Of a stretch of 64,000 nt of DNA, positions 18,001 to 25,210 are shown one piece after another. Location of the stretch: the NCBI GenBank assembly GCA_902384585.1, contig CABMCJ010000004.1, forward strand, positions 696,086 through 760,085, in the 5' to 3' direction. This DNA comes from Candidatus Anstonella stagnisolia. Lineage in GTDB: Archaea > Micrarchaeota > Micrarchaeia > Anstonellales > Anstonellaceae. Numbering within the stretch: the first letter of the stretch is position 1; every line of letters starts with the position of its first letter. The notes below the pieces were generated by a model. That model saw nothing but the letters and a program-made list of their open reading frames with translations. It had not been told where the DNA came from and did not search any database. The position numbers and the translations under genes were made by a program.

Positions 18001-18681
18001 CGTGCAGGATTCCTCTGTTGATTTTGGGGCGCGGAATTTCTCTGCATATTCAAGCTGCGCGGAAGAGGAAGACCAGAGCGCGTATTGGGCTGAGCGGGCG
18101 GATGGGATTTCTTTAGGGGCAAGCAAATCCTCGCTTGGGTGTTCTGCAAGCTGCGGCACTGCCGCAGTCTCGCCTTCCCGAAGTTCGGGCGCAGCTGGGG
18201 CGCGCATTACGATTGAGCGCAGGTAGCCCTTCCATTTTGCGCCCGCAGGTGCGGACTCTGAAGAAACAGAGGTTGTGGATGGGCGCGCAGGCTGGGGTGC
18301 GAGCGAAATTGGCTGGGATGGGAGGCGGGTTTTTGGCTGTGCTGGTGCGCTGTTGAGCGCATCGTGCTTTTGCTGCCATATTTGCGGGTTCATTTGAACG
18401 TAAACGTAGTACGCGCTGCCTTCCTTTGCGATGCTTTCGAACTTCATTGAGTAGTTGGAGCCGTTCTTTTGAAGCCATGCTGCTATTTGCTGCGCATTTT
18501 TCTGTGCGTTTTGCTCGTCCTTGAACCTCAGCCTGCAGCGGTTTGAGGAAGTGGTGCCGTTGTAAAGGGAAGTAAGGAGAAGTATGCCAGGGTTGGAAAG
18601 GAAAGAGTTGTCAGTTTGGAGCTGGGTGCGAAGCGTATTGTCGTCGAATTTTCCTTGTGTTGGCGCGCTTATCGGACCCAT
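15025..18681 (-). CDS. 1218-aa repeat protein with beta-rich C-terminus, unknown function
   Basis: There is no signal peptide or membrane helix at the N-terminus (MGPISAPTQGKFDDNTLR). Residues 1-650 are a mixed alpha/beta region. Residues about 730-860 are Pro/Gly-rich with a repeated ANIPGRxVIGxKPP unit. Residues about 985-1200 are made of alternating strands with small loops (TATFVTDEV, AYGTIGGSLVLKGPWETLLDFEATG, SMHVNFYHRTSENLSLGMGASRTNP, YTFGVRGNVPISGG) that look like a beta-barrel or beta-helix. I know no family with this order. The start is supported by AAGGTGG upstream and a TATA box at 18711-18722. It is probably co-transcribed with the secreted Ig-like protein, suggesting a joint role at the cell surface. 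Confidence 0.65.
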   Translation of the reverse strand: MGPISAPTQGKFDDNTLRTQLQTDNSFLSNPGILLLTSLYNGTTSSNRCRLRFKDEQNAQKNAQQIAAWLQKNGSNYSMKFESIAKEGSAYYVYVQMNPQIWQQKHDALNSAPAQPKTRLPSQPISLAPQPARPSTTSVSSESAPAGAKWKGYLRSIVMRAPAAPELREGETAAVPQLAEHPSEDLLAPKEIPSARSAQYALWSSSSAQLEYAEKFRAPKSTEESCTHHAAVSLVEFAKQSGYVDSSFQTTGASTDSLIEKLNSISNPAFWQLVGGMKISSSASMEVFISGSSSKAQVDAFKTAFKNNLNTALERYQIDVRAFIGVLNKCHFVYHPSAAQGESFVLKNEDGTKGGVELTLNGKSVRVGGMEISLEDARAYEAGNKDAKKALEQRALGAAPQMLNSFLSALAAQDGGMDNITYLAGKNIITQEEGGTFALIDATRLNTWLSRSRGGKIAQDTDAERQFRDENNPNDPRVRALYTMRGIEHEQNLPISLSLELSKFVMRDGQLQPIGTDAQLQKGNKVYVLLDAKRIAGNSSFDDPSLKIIASCVENSPKMSRIKTISSADEQDMQDVHFETIEGKRYIAFNVKEDGTGFAVSAYASAYGIETGTALVGIAAAFSSEAQVQQPDTGKKRIPRPRSLVLPPSPMKSETVTRTIITEEQKPSLPPFSDVASQLESYVPDGMDKEATARKIYDAFADFDHPGRSREILELIKEWMSNNPPGGGVTPPDLRASAANIPGRQVIGVKPPVPNPDLRSSVANIPGRIVIGQKPPPINDAPAPLPIPITGPNPKPSPPISQTANIPGRAVIGTKPAPPIDDARHPIDIPITGPGTKPGKGGDPGGAGRNDLSASTVANPSNRGGITTKRPVEEIKDGTTPVFPGPITPIDLLNSLPEGWTQDLRDQSPNGLQRMMDILEADGPGWQERFRNCFKEGSMMWNSLAYTPGRPGSKVTVESELLVKTLREQIATPGISFTYIPGEVDFKKLKPGQIVSVGINYIYNAGTRTATFVTDEVSKEKLAYGTIGGSLVLKGPWETLLDFEATGLPDRGIASAGVNRGIKLSENVAMALGGSVSLQSESIDALKHSQLKDLGSSMHVNFYHRTSENLSLGMGASRTNPLISKPTLGAVFLNPSLEYKANSGAFKGYTFGVRGNVPISGGTSGAGISASMSTHLIPLGENIGHAIISLFGGYSDMTKTFPQARKPINDNAELPTRY
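16254..16472 (-). repeat. Proline-rich tandem repeat, ANIPGRxVIGxKPP units
   Basis: Inside the 1218-aa gene a unit encoding ANIPGR-x-VIG-x-KPP occurs three times (near 16450, 16380 and 16260), separated by Pro/Asp-rich spacers of varying length. A diverged fourth unit (NPSNRGGITTKRP) lies near 16090. At DNA level GCCTGGGATGTTTGC-like words recur on the plus strand. The unit could be a linear binding motif or flexible spacer. Confidence 0.7.
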
Positions 18682-18710
18682 CAGACCACCTTATAAATTG
18701 GGGCTTGTGT

Positions 18711-18722
18711 TCTTTATATACT
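18711..18722 (-). promoter_or_regulatory. TATA box of the 1218-aa/780-aa surface operon
   Basis: The minus strand reads AAGTATATAAAGA here, overlapping the last base of pgk. A start 25 bp downstream leaves a short leader carrying AAGGTGG before the ATG at 18681. This separates the surface genes from the upstream pgk transcript. Confidence 0.6.
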
Positions 18723-19939
18723 TATTGGGGTGTTTGCTCTCGTAGGAGAAGCTCAACTCCGGCAAGCTTTGCGCCGCCCAAATATTCAATGAGCGCCTTT
18801 CCTGAAAGGGAAACGTAGCCGAGCTTTTTCTTTTTTATCCTGAATTTTGAGAGCGCGGAAATCGTGTGGCCGCCTCCCAAAAGGGAAAATGCGCCAAGTG
18901 AGGAGGCTTTTTCAACTGCCTTTAGGAGTTTTTTTGTGCCGTAAGAGAACTCGTCCTTCTCGTACACGCCCACAGGGCCGTTCACGATTATTGTTTTTGC
19001 ATCCTTGATGGTTTTTGAATACAGGGAAACGGTCTTCTTCCCTACATCAAGGATTGAGAATTCGCTTGGGAGCTTGCGCACGGAAATCTCTTTCCGAACG
19101 CCATTTTCGTCAACTGCAAAATCAGTTGGGATGAGGATTTTTCCTTTGTATTTATCGGAAATTTCGCGCACGTGCGAGAGGTGGTCTATTGCTTTTGTGC
19201 TTTTTAGGAAATCTGTTGTTTTCCCAAGCTCTTTGCCGGATGCAAGCACGAAAAGCTCGCCAAGCACGCCTGTTGCGAGCGCCGTATCCACTTTTCCTTC
19301 TGCCAGCCAGCCCTCAAGTATGCCAAGGGAATCATCAGGCTTTGCGCCGCCAAAAAGGAAAACAAGCGGGCGGGCGGGGTTTTTCACTTTTGAGAGTGCG
19401 GAAAGCTCCTCCTGCATCACGCGCCCTGCAACGCAGGGTTTGGAGAAAAACCCGACTACGGATGCGTGCGGGCGGTGCGAAACTGAAAATGCATCAAGCA
19501 CGAAAATGTCGCATTGGGGCGAAAGCTCGCGCACTAGAAGCGAGTTTGCGGCTTCTTCAAGTGTTTTGCACTTTGTCTCGTCTTCCAAGAAGCGCACGTT
19601 CTCGAGCAGGAGGATTTTGCCGTTTCCAAGGGAAGAGATTGCATCCTTTGCAGGCTGCCCGCACACGTCTGGGACGAATTTCACCTGGCGTTTGAGCTCT
19701 TCGCCAAGCAACTTTGCGTGCTGTGAGAGGGAAATGCAATCAGGGTCGCCCTTTCGCCCCTGGTGCGCAAGCACTACCACTTTTGCCTTTTTGGAGGAAA
19801 GCTCTTTTAGGGTGCGGCAGTGCGCAACCAGGCGCGGGCTTTTCTCTATGGAGCCTGTTTTTTCGTCGTAGGGGGAATTCAGGTCCACGCGCACGAACAC
19901 GCGCTTTCCGGAAAAATCCAAACTGTCAAGAGTAAGCAT
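18722..19939 (-). CDS. pgk: Phosphoglycerate kinase
   Basis: A 405-residue enzyme that interconverts 1,3-bisphosphoglycerate + ADP and 3-phosphoglycerate + ATP in the cytoplasm. The N-terminal domain shows KRVFVRVDLNSP, VVLAHQGRKGD and LLLENVRFLEDET; the middle shows DAFSVSHRPHASVVG. The C-terminal nucleotide domain shows VNGPVGVYEKDEF and the glycine loop FSLLGGGHTISAL. All substrate-binding segments are present. A GGTGAT ribosome-binding site precedes the ATG. It lies 33 bp downstream of the ABC permease gene and may be read from that transcript. Confidence 0.95.
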   Translation of the reverse strand: MLTLDSLDFSGKRVFVRVDLNSPYDEKTGSIEKSPRLVAHCRTLKELSSKKAKVVVLAHQGRKGDPDCISLSQHAKLLGEELKRQVKFVPDVCGQPAKDAISSLGNGKILLLENVRFLEDETKCKTLEEAANSLLVRELSPQCDIFVLDAFSVSHRPHASVVGFFSKPCVAGRVMQEELSALSKVKNPARPLVFLFGGAKPDDSLGILEGWLAEGKVDTALATGVLGELFVLASGKELGKTTDFLKSTKAIDHLSHVREISDKYKGKILIPTDFAVDENGVRKEISVRKLPSEFSILDVGKKTVSLYSKTIKDAKTIIVNGPVGVYEKDEFSYGTKKLLKAVEKASSLGAFSLLGGGHTISALSKFRIKKKKLGYVSLSGKALIEYLGGAKLAGVELLLREQTPQ

Positions 19940-19972
19940 GCTATCACCGCGTGGAACTCAACTGGAAATTTT

Positions 19973-21202
19973 TTATTCGTATCTAAGCGCCTCTATTGCG
20001 GGAAGGCGGGAGGCGCGCACCGCGGGCACGTAGCCGGAAATTATGCCGATTGTGAAGGAAAAGAAAATTGCGAAGAGCACAAGCTCTATTCCGACTGCAG
20101 TGGGAACGCCGAGCGCGCCTGCGATAAGGCTGAAGAGGAAGCCGATTGAGACACCCACTATGCCGCCAAAGAGGCCAATCATGCCGCTCTCTATCAGGAA
20201 TGCCTCCTGTATTGCGCGGCTGTCCGCGCCTATTGCCTTTAGGATGCCGATTTCACGCGTGCGCTCAAGCACGGACATGAACATTGTGTTTGCGATTCCA
20301 ACGCCGCCAACTATGAGGGAAATGCCCGCAACGCCGCCGAGGAAAAGCGTGAGGAGCGCGGTAATGGTGCCAACCTGCTGCTGCAGGAATTCGGATGTAA
20401 GGAAGGAAAAATCCTTGTCCTCCTCGCGCACGTGGTGCGCTGAAAGGAGCTCGTAGTTCACGTTGTCCACGACCTCCTTTACGTCAAAGCCGTCCTTTAC
20501 GAGGAAGCGGATTCCGGAGACCTCGTTCTTTGAAATGCTGCTGCCAGCAAGCTCGCGCGCATCCTCTATTGGGACGTAAAGCGCGGAATCGCCATTTCCG
20601 CCGCTGCTGCCGGACTTCTTGAGGACGCCCACAACGCGGAATTTCGTATTTTCGCTGCCTATGACGAGCACGCTGCCCACCTGCACCTTGTCAGTGCCAA
20701 AAGTGCTGTATGCGATTGTGTTGCCTATTACTGCGGTGTGCCTGTCAGTATCTGCAAGAAAGCGCCCCTGCTCTATTTCAAGCGCCTTGTTTGCGGTCTG
20801 GAAAATTGAGGGCTCCACGCCGTTTATGCCCATTGTTGCCTGCTTGTCCTTGAAATCCACGCTTGCGCGCGTGCTCAGCGCTGAGCTAACGTATTCCGTT
20901 CCGGAAACGCGCTTTATGCGGTCCACGTCGTTCTTGAAGAGCCTGCCGGTTGAGGGAGGGCGGGCTGCGCCGCCTGAAATGGAAAGCTGCTGGGAAATGT
21001 CGCCGGGCACGACGACTACCGCGTTTGTGCCAAACGCCTTGAGCTGGTCGTTTATGCTGTTTGTGAGGCCCTGAGCGACCGAGATTAGCGTCACGATTGC
21101 GGCAATGCCTATCACGATGCCAAGCACAGTGAGCCAGGAGCGCATTTTCCTGCGCATCATGTTGCCCAGTGAATAGGAGAAAAGCTCCTTGTGGTCCACC
21201 AT
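19973..21202 (-). CDS. MacB/FtsX-type ABC transporter permease
   Basis: A 409-residue permease of the MacB family. It has an N-terminal helix (SWLTVLGIVIGIAAIVTLIS), a large external domain (about residues 50-280), and three C-terminal helices that include the FtsX core (ERTREIGILKAIGADSRAIQEAFLIESG). I start it at the ATG at 21202 because family members begin just before the first helix. A GTG at 21265 that overlaps the upstream stop by 4 bp is possible but adds 21 unusual residues. It is last in a three-gene unit with the surface partner and the ATPase. MacB systems use ATP to drive periplasmic or surface processes rather than classic transport. Confidence 0.87.
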   Translation of the reverse strand: MVDHKELFSYSLGNMMRRKMRSWLTVLGIVIGIAAIVTLISVAQGLTNSINDQLKAFGTNAVVVVPGDISQQLSISGGAARPPSTGRLFKNDVDRIKRVSGTEYVSSALSTRASVDFKDKQATMGINGVEPSIFQTANKALEIEQGRFLADTDRHTAVIGNTIAYSTFGTDKVQVGSVLVIGSENTKFRVVGVLKKSGSSGGNGDSALYVPIEDARELAGSSISKNEVSGIRFLVKDGFDVKEVVDNVNYELLSAHHVREEDKDFSFLTSEFLQQQVGTITALLTLFLGGVAGISLIVGGVGIANTMFMSVLERTREIGILKAIGADSRAIQEAFLIESGMIGLFGGIVGVSIGFLFSLIAGALGVPTAVGIELVLFAIFFSFTIGIISGYVPAVRASRLPAIEALRYE

Positions 21203-21261
21203 ATCAATCGCCTGGAATAAAAAACCGGGATTATGGAAAAATGAAAAATACGCTGAACTGC

Positions 21262-22806
21262 TCACTTGTGGTGCATTTGCGCGGTTGCAGCCTGCGGCTT
21301 CTTTGTGAAATATTTCTTGCGCACAAAGTATGCGATTATGAGCAGGGCTGCTGCGCCAACGATGAGCAGGAGCGGGCTTATGCCGTTCTGCGAGCCCAGC
21401 GCCTTTTGCGCGGTCTGCGCGGAAACAACGCGGAGGGTTACTGGCACGCTCATTGTGTGCGGCTTGTTGTAGGAATCCTTGAAATCAAGCTGCACGTCAA
21501 GGGGGTAATCGCCCTCCGGGACGTTTCCTACGAGCACCTTGTATTGCACTGTGGAAAAATCGTCCTGGTTGAGCCCGCCTATGAACTGGTCTTCCTGCGC
21601 CTCAAGCAGGCCGAACGTGCTGCTGTTGATGCGTACGCTGAGCGCCTTTATGGGCGAGGAGCCTATGTTGGATACGAGCACGGAAAGCGTGTGCACGCCG
21701 CCGCTCACAATCGGGGCCGGCTTGCTGCTCACGTACACTGACAGGTCGTTCTTGCTCTCAACAAAAATGCCGCTGCTTATTGTTGCCTCTGTCTCCTTGC
21801 CGTACTTGTCAGAATAGCGGACCTTAAGGGGCAGGGAATAGAAGCCCGGAAGCACGTCGTTCACTCCAACGTCGAAGGAAACGCTTGCGGAAGAGCCCGG
21901 GGAAAGCGCGCCTGCGGACACCTCGGAAAAGCCTATTGGGGTGAGCACTGAGGAATTCGCAACTGAAATGAAAACGTTCTGCGCGGTTTCATCGCCGTTG
22001 TTTTTCAGGCTCATGGAAAGGCGCACGCGCTTTCCCTGCGTGAGCGGCTCCCCTGAATCCACGCTTGCGATGAACTTGGGCGCGCTTACGGTGACGTCAA
22101 CTATTATCTTGCCCGTGGCGGACTGCTCAACGCCAAGGTCGTCCTTGTAGGAAATTGCAACGGGTATTTCGTAGTCCCCGCTTGTGACTGAAGAGGAAGA
22201 CGAAAGCAGGAGGGAGAAATCCCTTGAGGGATTGACGTCCCCAAGGGGGAGGGGGACCTTGCCGCGCTGCAGGAAATCGCTTGAGTTAAGCGAGATGCGC
22301 ACGTCCTTCACAAGCGCGCCCTTTGTGTTGGAAATCGTTGCGTTCACAAGGAAATCGTGGCTTGTGTATGCAGTTGAGCTTGTTGTCTCTATGCTAAAAG
22401 AGGGGACGCTGCTTATTTCAAGTGGGACATTGAACACTGCCTGGCGCGTGGAATTCGTGCCTGTGGCGGCTGCGGAAAACCACGTGAAGCGCAGCGACAC
22501 GGAATATATGCCGCTCTTTGTGGAAGGCGAAATCGAGAAGGGGACTGTAACGGTTGTTGTTGCGCCGCTTGCAAGGTCGCCGAAATTGAACGTCTTTGAG
22601 GCGCTTATCTGCGGGCTTGTGCCGACCTCAAGCAATATGCCGTTTGCGCTGTTTGTGCCCACGTTCTTCAAATTCAGCACGATGGTGCCAGACACGCCGG
22701 GCTCAAGGGTATCCGGCAGCACGGAATAGCTTGTGAGCGAAAGCTCTGCGGCTGCGAACCCTGCTGCGAGCAGCACAAAAAATGCGAACAGTGCGGTCTT
22801 TTTCAT
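21262..22806 (-). CDS. Membrane-anchored S-layer-like (COG1361-type) ABC partner
   Basis: A 514-residue protein with a signal peptide (MKKTALFAFFVLLAAGFAAA), an extracellular chain of four to five beta-sandwich modules, and a C-terminal helix (ISPLLLIVGAAALLIIAYFV) followed by a basic cytoplasmic tail. Each module has the 'GxxxTxxVxxxNxGxxxA' style of COG1361 repeats (for example GTIVLNLKNVGTNSANGILL, RVRLSMSLKNNGDETAQNVF, HTLSVLVSNIGSSPIKALSV). Such proteins often accompany MacB-type ABC systems in archaea. It sits between the ATPase (4-bp gap) and the permease, so it probably belongs to the complex. Confidence 0.8.
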   Translation of the reverse strand: MKKTALFAFFVLLAAGFAAAELSLTSYSVLPDTLEPGVSGTIVLNLKNVGTNSANGILLEVGTSPQISASKTFNFGDLASGATTTVTVPFSISPSTKSGIYSVSLRFTWFSAAATGTNSTRQAVFNVPLEISSVPSFSIETTSSTAYTSHDFLVNATISNTKGALVKDVRISLNSSDFLQRGKVPLPLGDVNPSRDFSLLLSSSSSVTSGDYEIPVAISYKDDLGVEQSATGKIIVDVTVSAPKFIASVDSGEPLTQGKRVRLSMSLKNNGDETAQNVFISVANSSVLTPIGFSEVSAGALSPGSSASVSFDVGVNDVLPGFYSLPLKVRYSDKYGKETEATISSGIFVESKNDLSVYVSSKPAPIVSGGVHTLSVLVSNIGSSPIKALSVRINSSTFGLLEAQEDQFIGGLNQDDFSTVQYKVLVGNVPEGDYPLDVQLDFKDSYNKPHTMSVPVTLRVVSAQTAQKALGSQNGISPLLLIVGAAALLIIAYFVRKKYFTKKPQAATAQMHHK

Positions 22807-22810
22807 TTTA

Positions 22811-23503
22811 TCACCTTTTTTTCTCGTCTGATTCTATATTGCCGTCCTTAAGCCTTATTATGCGCGGGGACATCTTCGCTATGTTGGGGTCGTGCGTCAC
22901 GATTATTATTGTCTTGCCCTCCCTGGATAGCTCGTCGAATATCTTGAGCACCTCCTCGCCCGAGCGCGAATCAAGGTTTCCGGTTGGCTCGTCCGCAAGC
23001 AGCACAGAGGGGTCGTTCACAAGGGCACGCGCGATTGCGACGCGCTGGCGCTGCCCTCCTGAAAGCTCGGAAGGGAGGTGGTGCAGGCGGTCGCCCATGC
23101 CAAGCCTCTCCAGCATGAGCTGCGCCTTGTGCAGGCGCGCGTGCTCCGGCACGTCGTAAAACATCATGGGCAGCGCAACGTTGCTTAGCGCGTCCATTGT
23201 AGGGATTAGGAAAAAGGACTGGAAAATAAAGCCGATTTTCCTGCCCCGAAAATGTGCAAGCTGCTGCTCGTCCAGGGTGGAAACGTCGGTGCCGTCAAGG
23301 AAAAGCTTGCCGCCGGTTGGGACGTCAAGGAGGCCGAGGATGTGCAGGAGGGTGGACTTGCCGCAGCCTGAAGGGCCTATTATGCTCACGCGCTCGCCCT
23401 CGTGCACCTTGAAGCTTATGCTCCCAAGCGCGTGCACTGCGACCGCGCCCTGCGAATACGTTTTTGAGACTGCCTCAAGTGCGATTGTTTCCTTTTTTTG
23501 CAT
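22811..23503 (-). CDS. ABC transporter ATPase, LolD/MacB type
   Basis: A 230-residue ATPase. GPSGCGKSTLL is Walker A (about residue 40), FIFQSFFLIPTMDALSNV the Q-loop region, LSGGQRQRVAIARAL the signature, VLLADEPTGNLDSRSG Walker B with D-loop, and IIVTHDPNIA the switch His. All motifs are intact. The start at 23503 is chosen because AGGGTGG precedes it; a longer frame upstream would add 36 residues without homology. It is the first gene of the exporter unit. Confidence 0.92.
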   Translation of the reverse strand: MQKKETIALEAVSKTYSQGAVAVHALGSISFKVHEGERVSIIGPSGCGKSTLLHILGLLDVPTGGKLFLDGTDVSTLDEQQLAHFRGRKIGFIFQSFFLIPTMDALSNVALPMMFYDVPEHARLHKAQLMLERLGMGDRLHHLPSELSGGQRQRVAIARALVNDPSVLLADEPTGNLDSRSGEEVLKIFDELSREGKTIIIVTHDPNIAKMSPRIIRLKDGNIESDEKKR

Positions 23504-23543
23504 TGCGCCACCCTGGCATTTTCCTTGCAGCGGCTGAATGTTT

Positions 23544-23551
23544 GTTATATG
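23544..23551 (-). promoter_or_regulatory. TATA box of the ABC exporter operon
   Basis: The minus strand reads CATATAACA, about 40 bp upstream of the ATPase ATG. A start 25 bp downstream would give a leader of roughly 15-20 bases with the AGGGTGG ribosome-binding site. Confidence 0.5.
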
Positions 23552-23651
23552 GGAGCAATTGCAGGCTTCCTTTTTATAGGTGCCCTCCTGCGGGCTTTTT
23601 TGAAAATCCATCCGGGCAATTGTTTTTATTCCTTAGTGCAATAAGGCACAC

Positions 23652-23846
23652 ATGGCAGACACGAAAATGAGGGCGCTTGTTGCAATCGGCAGGTTTCTTG
23701 TTGCTGTTGCGGCAGGCTGCGCAATATGGTGGATGTGGACCGAGAATAGGCCGGGCGACGAATGGTATGTCCCGATTGGGGCTGGGCTTGTGGTCGTTGT
23801 GTTCGCATTCCTGCTGCTCTCAAAACTAAAAGGCGGCGGGGATTAG
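23652..23846 (+). CDS. Small two-helix membrane protein
   Basis: A 64-residue protein with two hydrophobic segments (ALVAIGRFLVAVAAGCAIWW and WYVPIGAGLVVVVFAFLLLS) joined by a short acidic loop (TENRPGDE). No family is recognised. GTTTTTATTCC lies about 25 bp upstream of the ATG, so the message could be leaderless. It stands alone between the divergent ABC operon and the convergent dephospho-CoA kinase gene. Confidence 0.6.
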   Translation: MADTKMRALVAIGRFLVAVAAGCAIWWMWTENRPGDEWYVPIGAGLVVVVFAFLLLSKLKGGGD

Positions 23847-23873
23847 GGAACTTAGCCAGCGGATTCTTTGTGC

Positions 23874-24365
23874 TTATTTTATTTGCTCTAGGAGCGCAAG
23901 CGCCTTCTCCCGTTTTTGTGCGTCTATTTTTACAAGCACCGCGCCCTGGGAGGGCTGGCCGTATATCAGGAGCGTGCCGAATTGCGCTTGCGCCATAACA
24001 AGCAGGGAAGCAAGGTCGTCCTCGCCCTCTATGAGTATTGTGCCCTCTTCTTTTGAGAGCGCGTGCTGGACTGCGGACCTCAGTTCTTCGGTTATTTCGC
24101 CTGCGGGGTTTTTCACTGCGCGAATTGTTGAGCGCGCCTGCTCAAGGAAATCCTGCATGCCTTTCCCTATTGGCTCGCGCATGCAGCGGAAATCGAAAAT
24201 GCATACGTGTGGGTGGACCTTGCCGCGCAGCAGGTCGTAGGTGCAGCGGTCGCCTACGGAAACCACGAGCCCTTTTGCGGCACGTGCCTCAAGGAGCATC
24301 TCATGCGTGTTGCATATTTTCCCAAAGGGCTTCTTGAGCTCCTCGCGCAATGTTTCGCTTATCAT
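23874..24365 (-). CDS. GTP-dependent dephospho-CoA kinase (DUF359)
   Basis: A 163-residue member of the archaeal DUF359/COG1909 family, which completes CoA synthesis using GTP. Typical family segments are visible: LVVSVGDRCTYDLLRGKVHPHVCIFDFR, then TIRAVKNPAGEITEELRSAV, EGTILIEGEDDLASL and GTLLIYGQPSQGAVLVKI. The GEDDLAS and GQPxxG motifs are characteristic. It starts 4 bp after the SGNH-like gene on the same strand. The family is archaea-specific, so it supports the lineage call. Confidence 0.9.
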   Translation of the reverse strand: MISETLREELKKPFGKICNTHEMLLEARAAKGLVVSVGDRCTYDLLRGKVHPHVCIFDFRCMREPIGKGMQDFLEQARSTIRAVKNPAGEITEELRSAVQHALSKEEGTILIEGEDDLASLLVMAQAQFGTLLIYGQPSQGAVLVKIDAQKREKALALLEQIK

Positions 24366-24369
24366 ATTG

Positions 24370-25161
24370 TCACTTCAAATCAAGCCCGAACGTTTTGTTA
24401 AGCTCGCCTTTCACAAACGGGGCTATTTTGGAATTCAGGTGCACGTCATCGCGCGCATACACAGGCGGCAGGAAGCCGTTTCCATCCGCGGTTGCGGAAT
24501 AAACGTCTATGAAGGGGATGCTGTTTTTTGAGCAGAATGCCTTAAGAAGGCGGTTGAATTCCCTTGTTATTTTGCTGCGCTCTGAAGGCGAGCCGTAAAA
24601 TGGGTAGCCGTGGATGTTTTCCTGCGCTGCTGCGGGCGGGATGCCGTACACGCAGATGGAAAAGCCATCTTGCACAAGCCCTGATAGCACCTGAGAATAG
24701 TTTGAAATTGTTTCGTCCATGAGGCTTTCAAGGGTTGCTCCTTCCCCCTTCCTCTTCATGTGCTGGTAGTAGAAATGTATGCGGCAGTCTATTTCGCCAA
24801 ACACAAGGCACACCTTGTCGCGCTGCCTGTTTATGCGGGAGAGCACGAGCACGAGCAGTTTTTTTGAGCCTGATGAGCTTTCGTCCTTGCTTAGGTTGTG
24901 CATTGTTGCCTGCCCTATGTGGTGCACTACAAAGCGCGGCTGGAAATTAAAGGAGGTCGTGTGGCTGTCGCCTATGAAGTGCACGAGGGGCTTTTTTGTG
25001 GAATGCGCCCAGAGCAGCCAGTATGCGCTGTGCAGGCACAGGAATGGGTAGGTTGGCTCGCCAATGCTGCGGTAGAGGAAATAGAAGATGCCGCGCCTGC
25101 GGTAGAGCCCCTTGAAAAAGCCGCGGATTTTTACCCCCAAACTTCCCGCTTGCGCCCCCAT
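24370..25161 (-). CDS. SGNH/GDSL-like hydrolase
   Basis: A 263-residue protein. HFIGDSHTTSFNF carries the block-I GDS motif, LVFGEIDCRIH occupies the block-III position, and ARDDVHLNSKIAPF carries the block-V D-x-x-H pair. SGNH enzymes are esterases or acyltransferases, often acting on sugar acyl groups. The N-terminus is basic with aromatic residues (GFFKGLYRRRGIFYFLYRS) and no signal peptide. I start it at 25161, 25 bp from the shared promoter core. It lies at the edge of the glycan locus, so a role in glycan acylation is plausible but not shown. Confidence 0.65.
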   Translation of the reverse strand: MGAQAGSLGVKIRGFFKGLYRRRGIFYFLYRSIGEPTYPFLCLHSAYWLLWAHSTKKPLVHFIGDSHTTSFNFQPRFVVHHIGQATMHNLSKDESSSGSKKLLVLVLSRINRQRDKVCLVFGEIDCRIHFYYQHMKRKGEGATLESLMDETISNYSQVLSGLVQDGFSICVYGIPPAAAQENIHGYPFYGSPSERSKITREFNRLLKAFCSKNSIPFIDVYSATADGNGFLPPVYARDDVHLNSKIAPFVKGELNKTFGLDLK

Positions 25162-25181
25162 GGGATGCTTTTCCCGTTTGG

Positions 25182-25191
25182 TTTTAAAAAA
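25182..25191. promoter_or_regulatory. Shared TATA core of a 49-bp divergent gap
   Basis: TTTTAAAAAA sits 25 bp from both the SGNH start (25161) and the glycosyltransferase start (25211). It is nearly self-complementary, so it can serve as a TATA box on either strand with leaderless starts. Confidence 0.5.
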
Positions 25192-25210
25192 GGGAGTGAG
25201 AAAGGCATGC

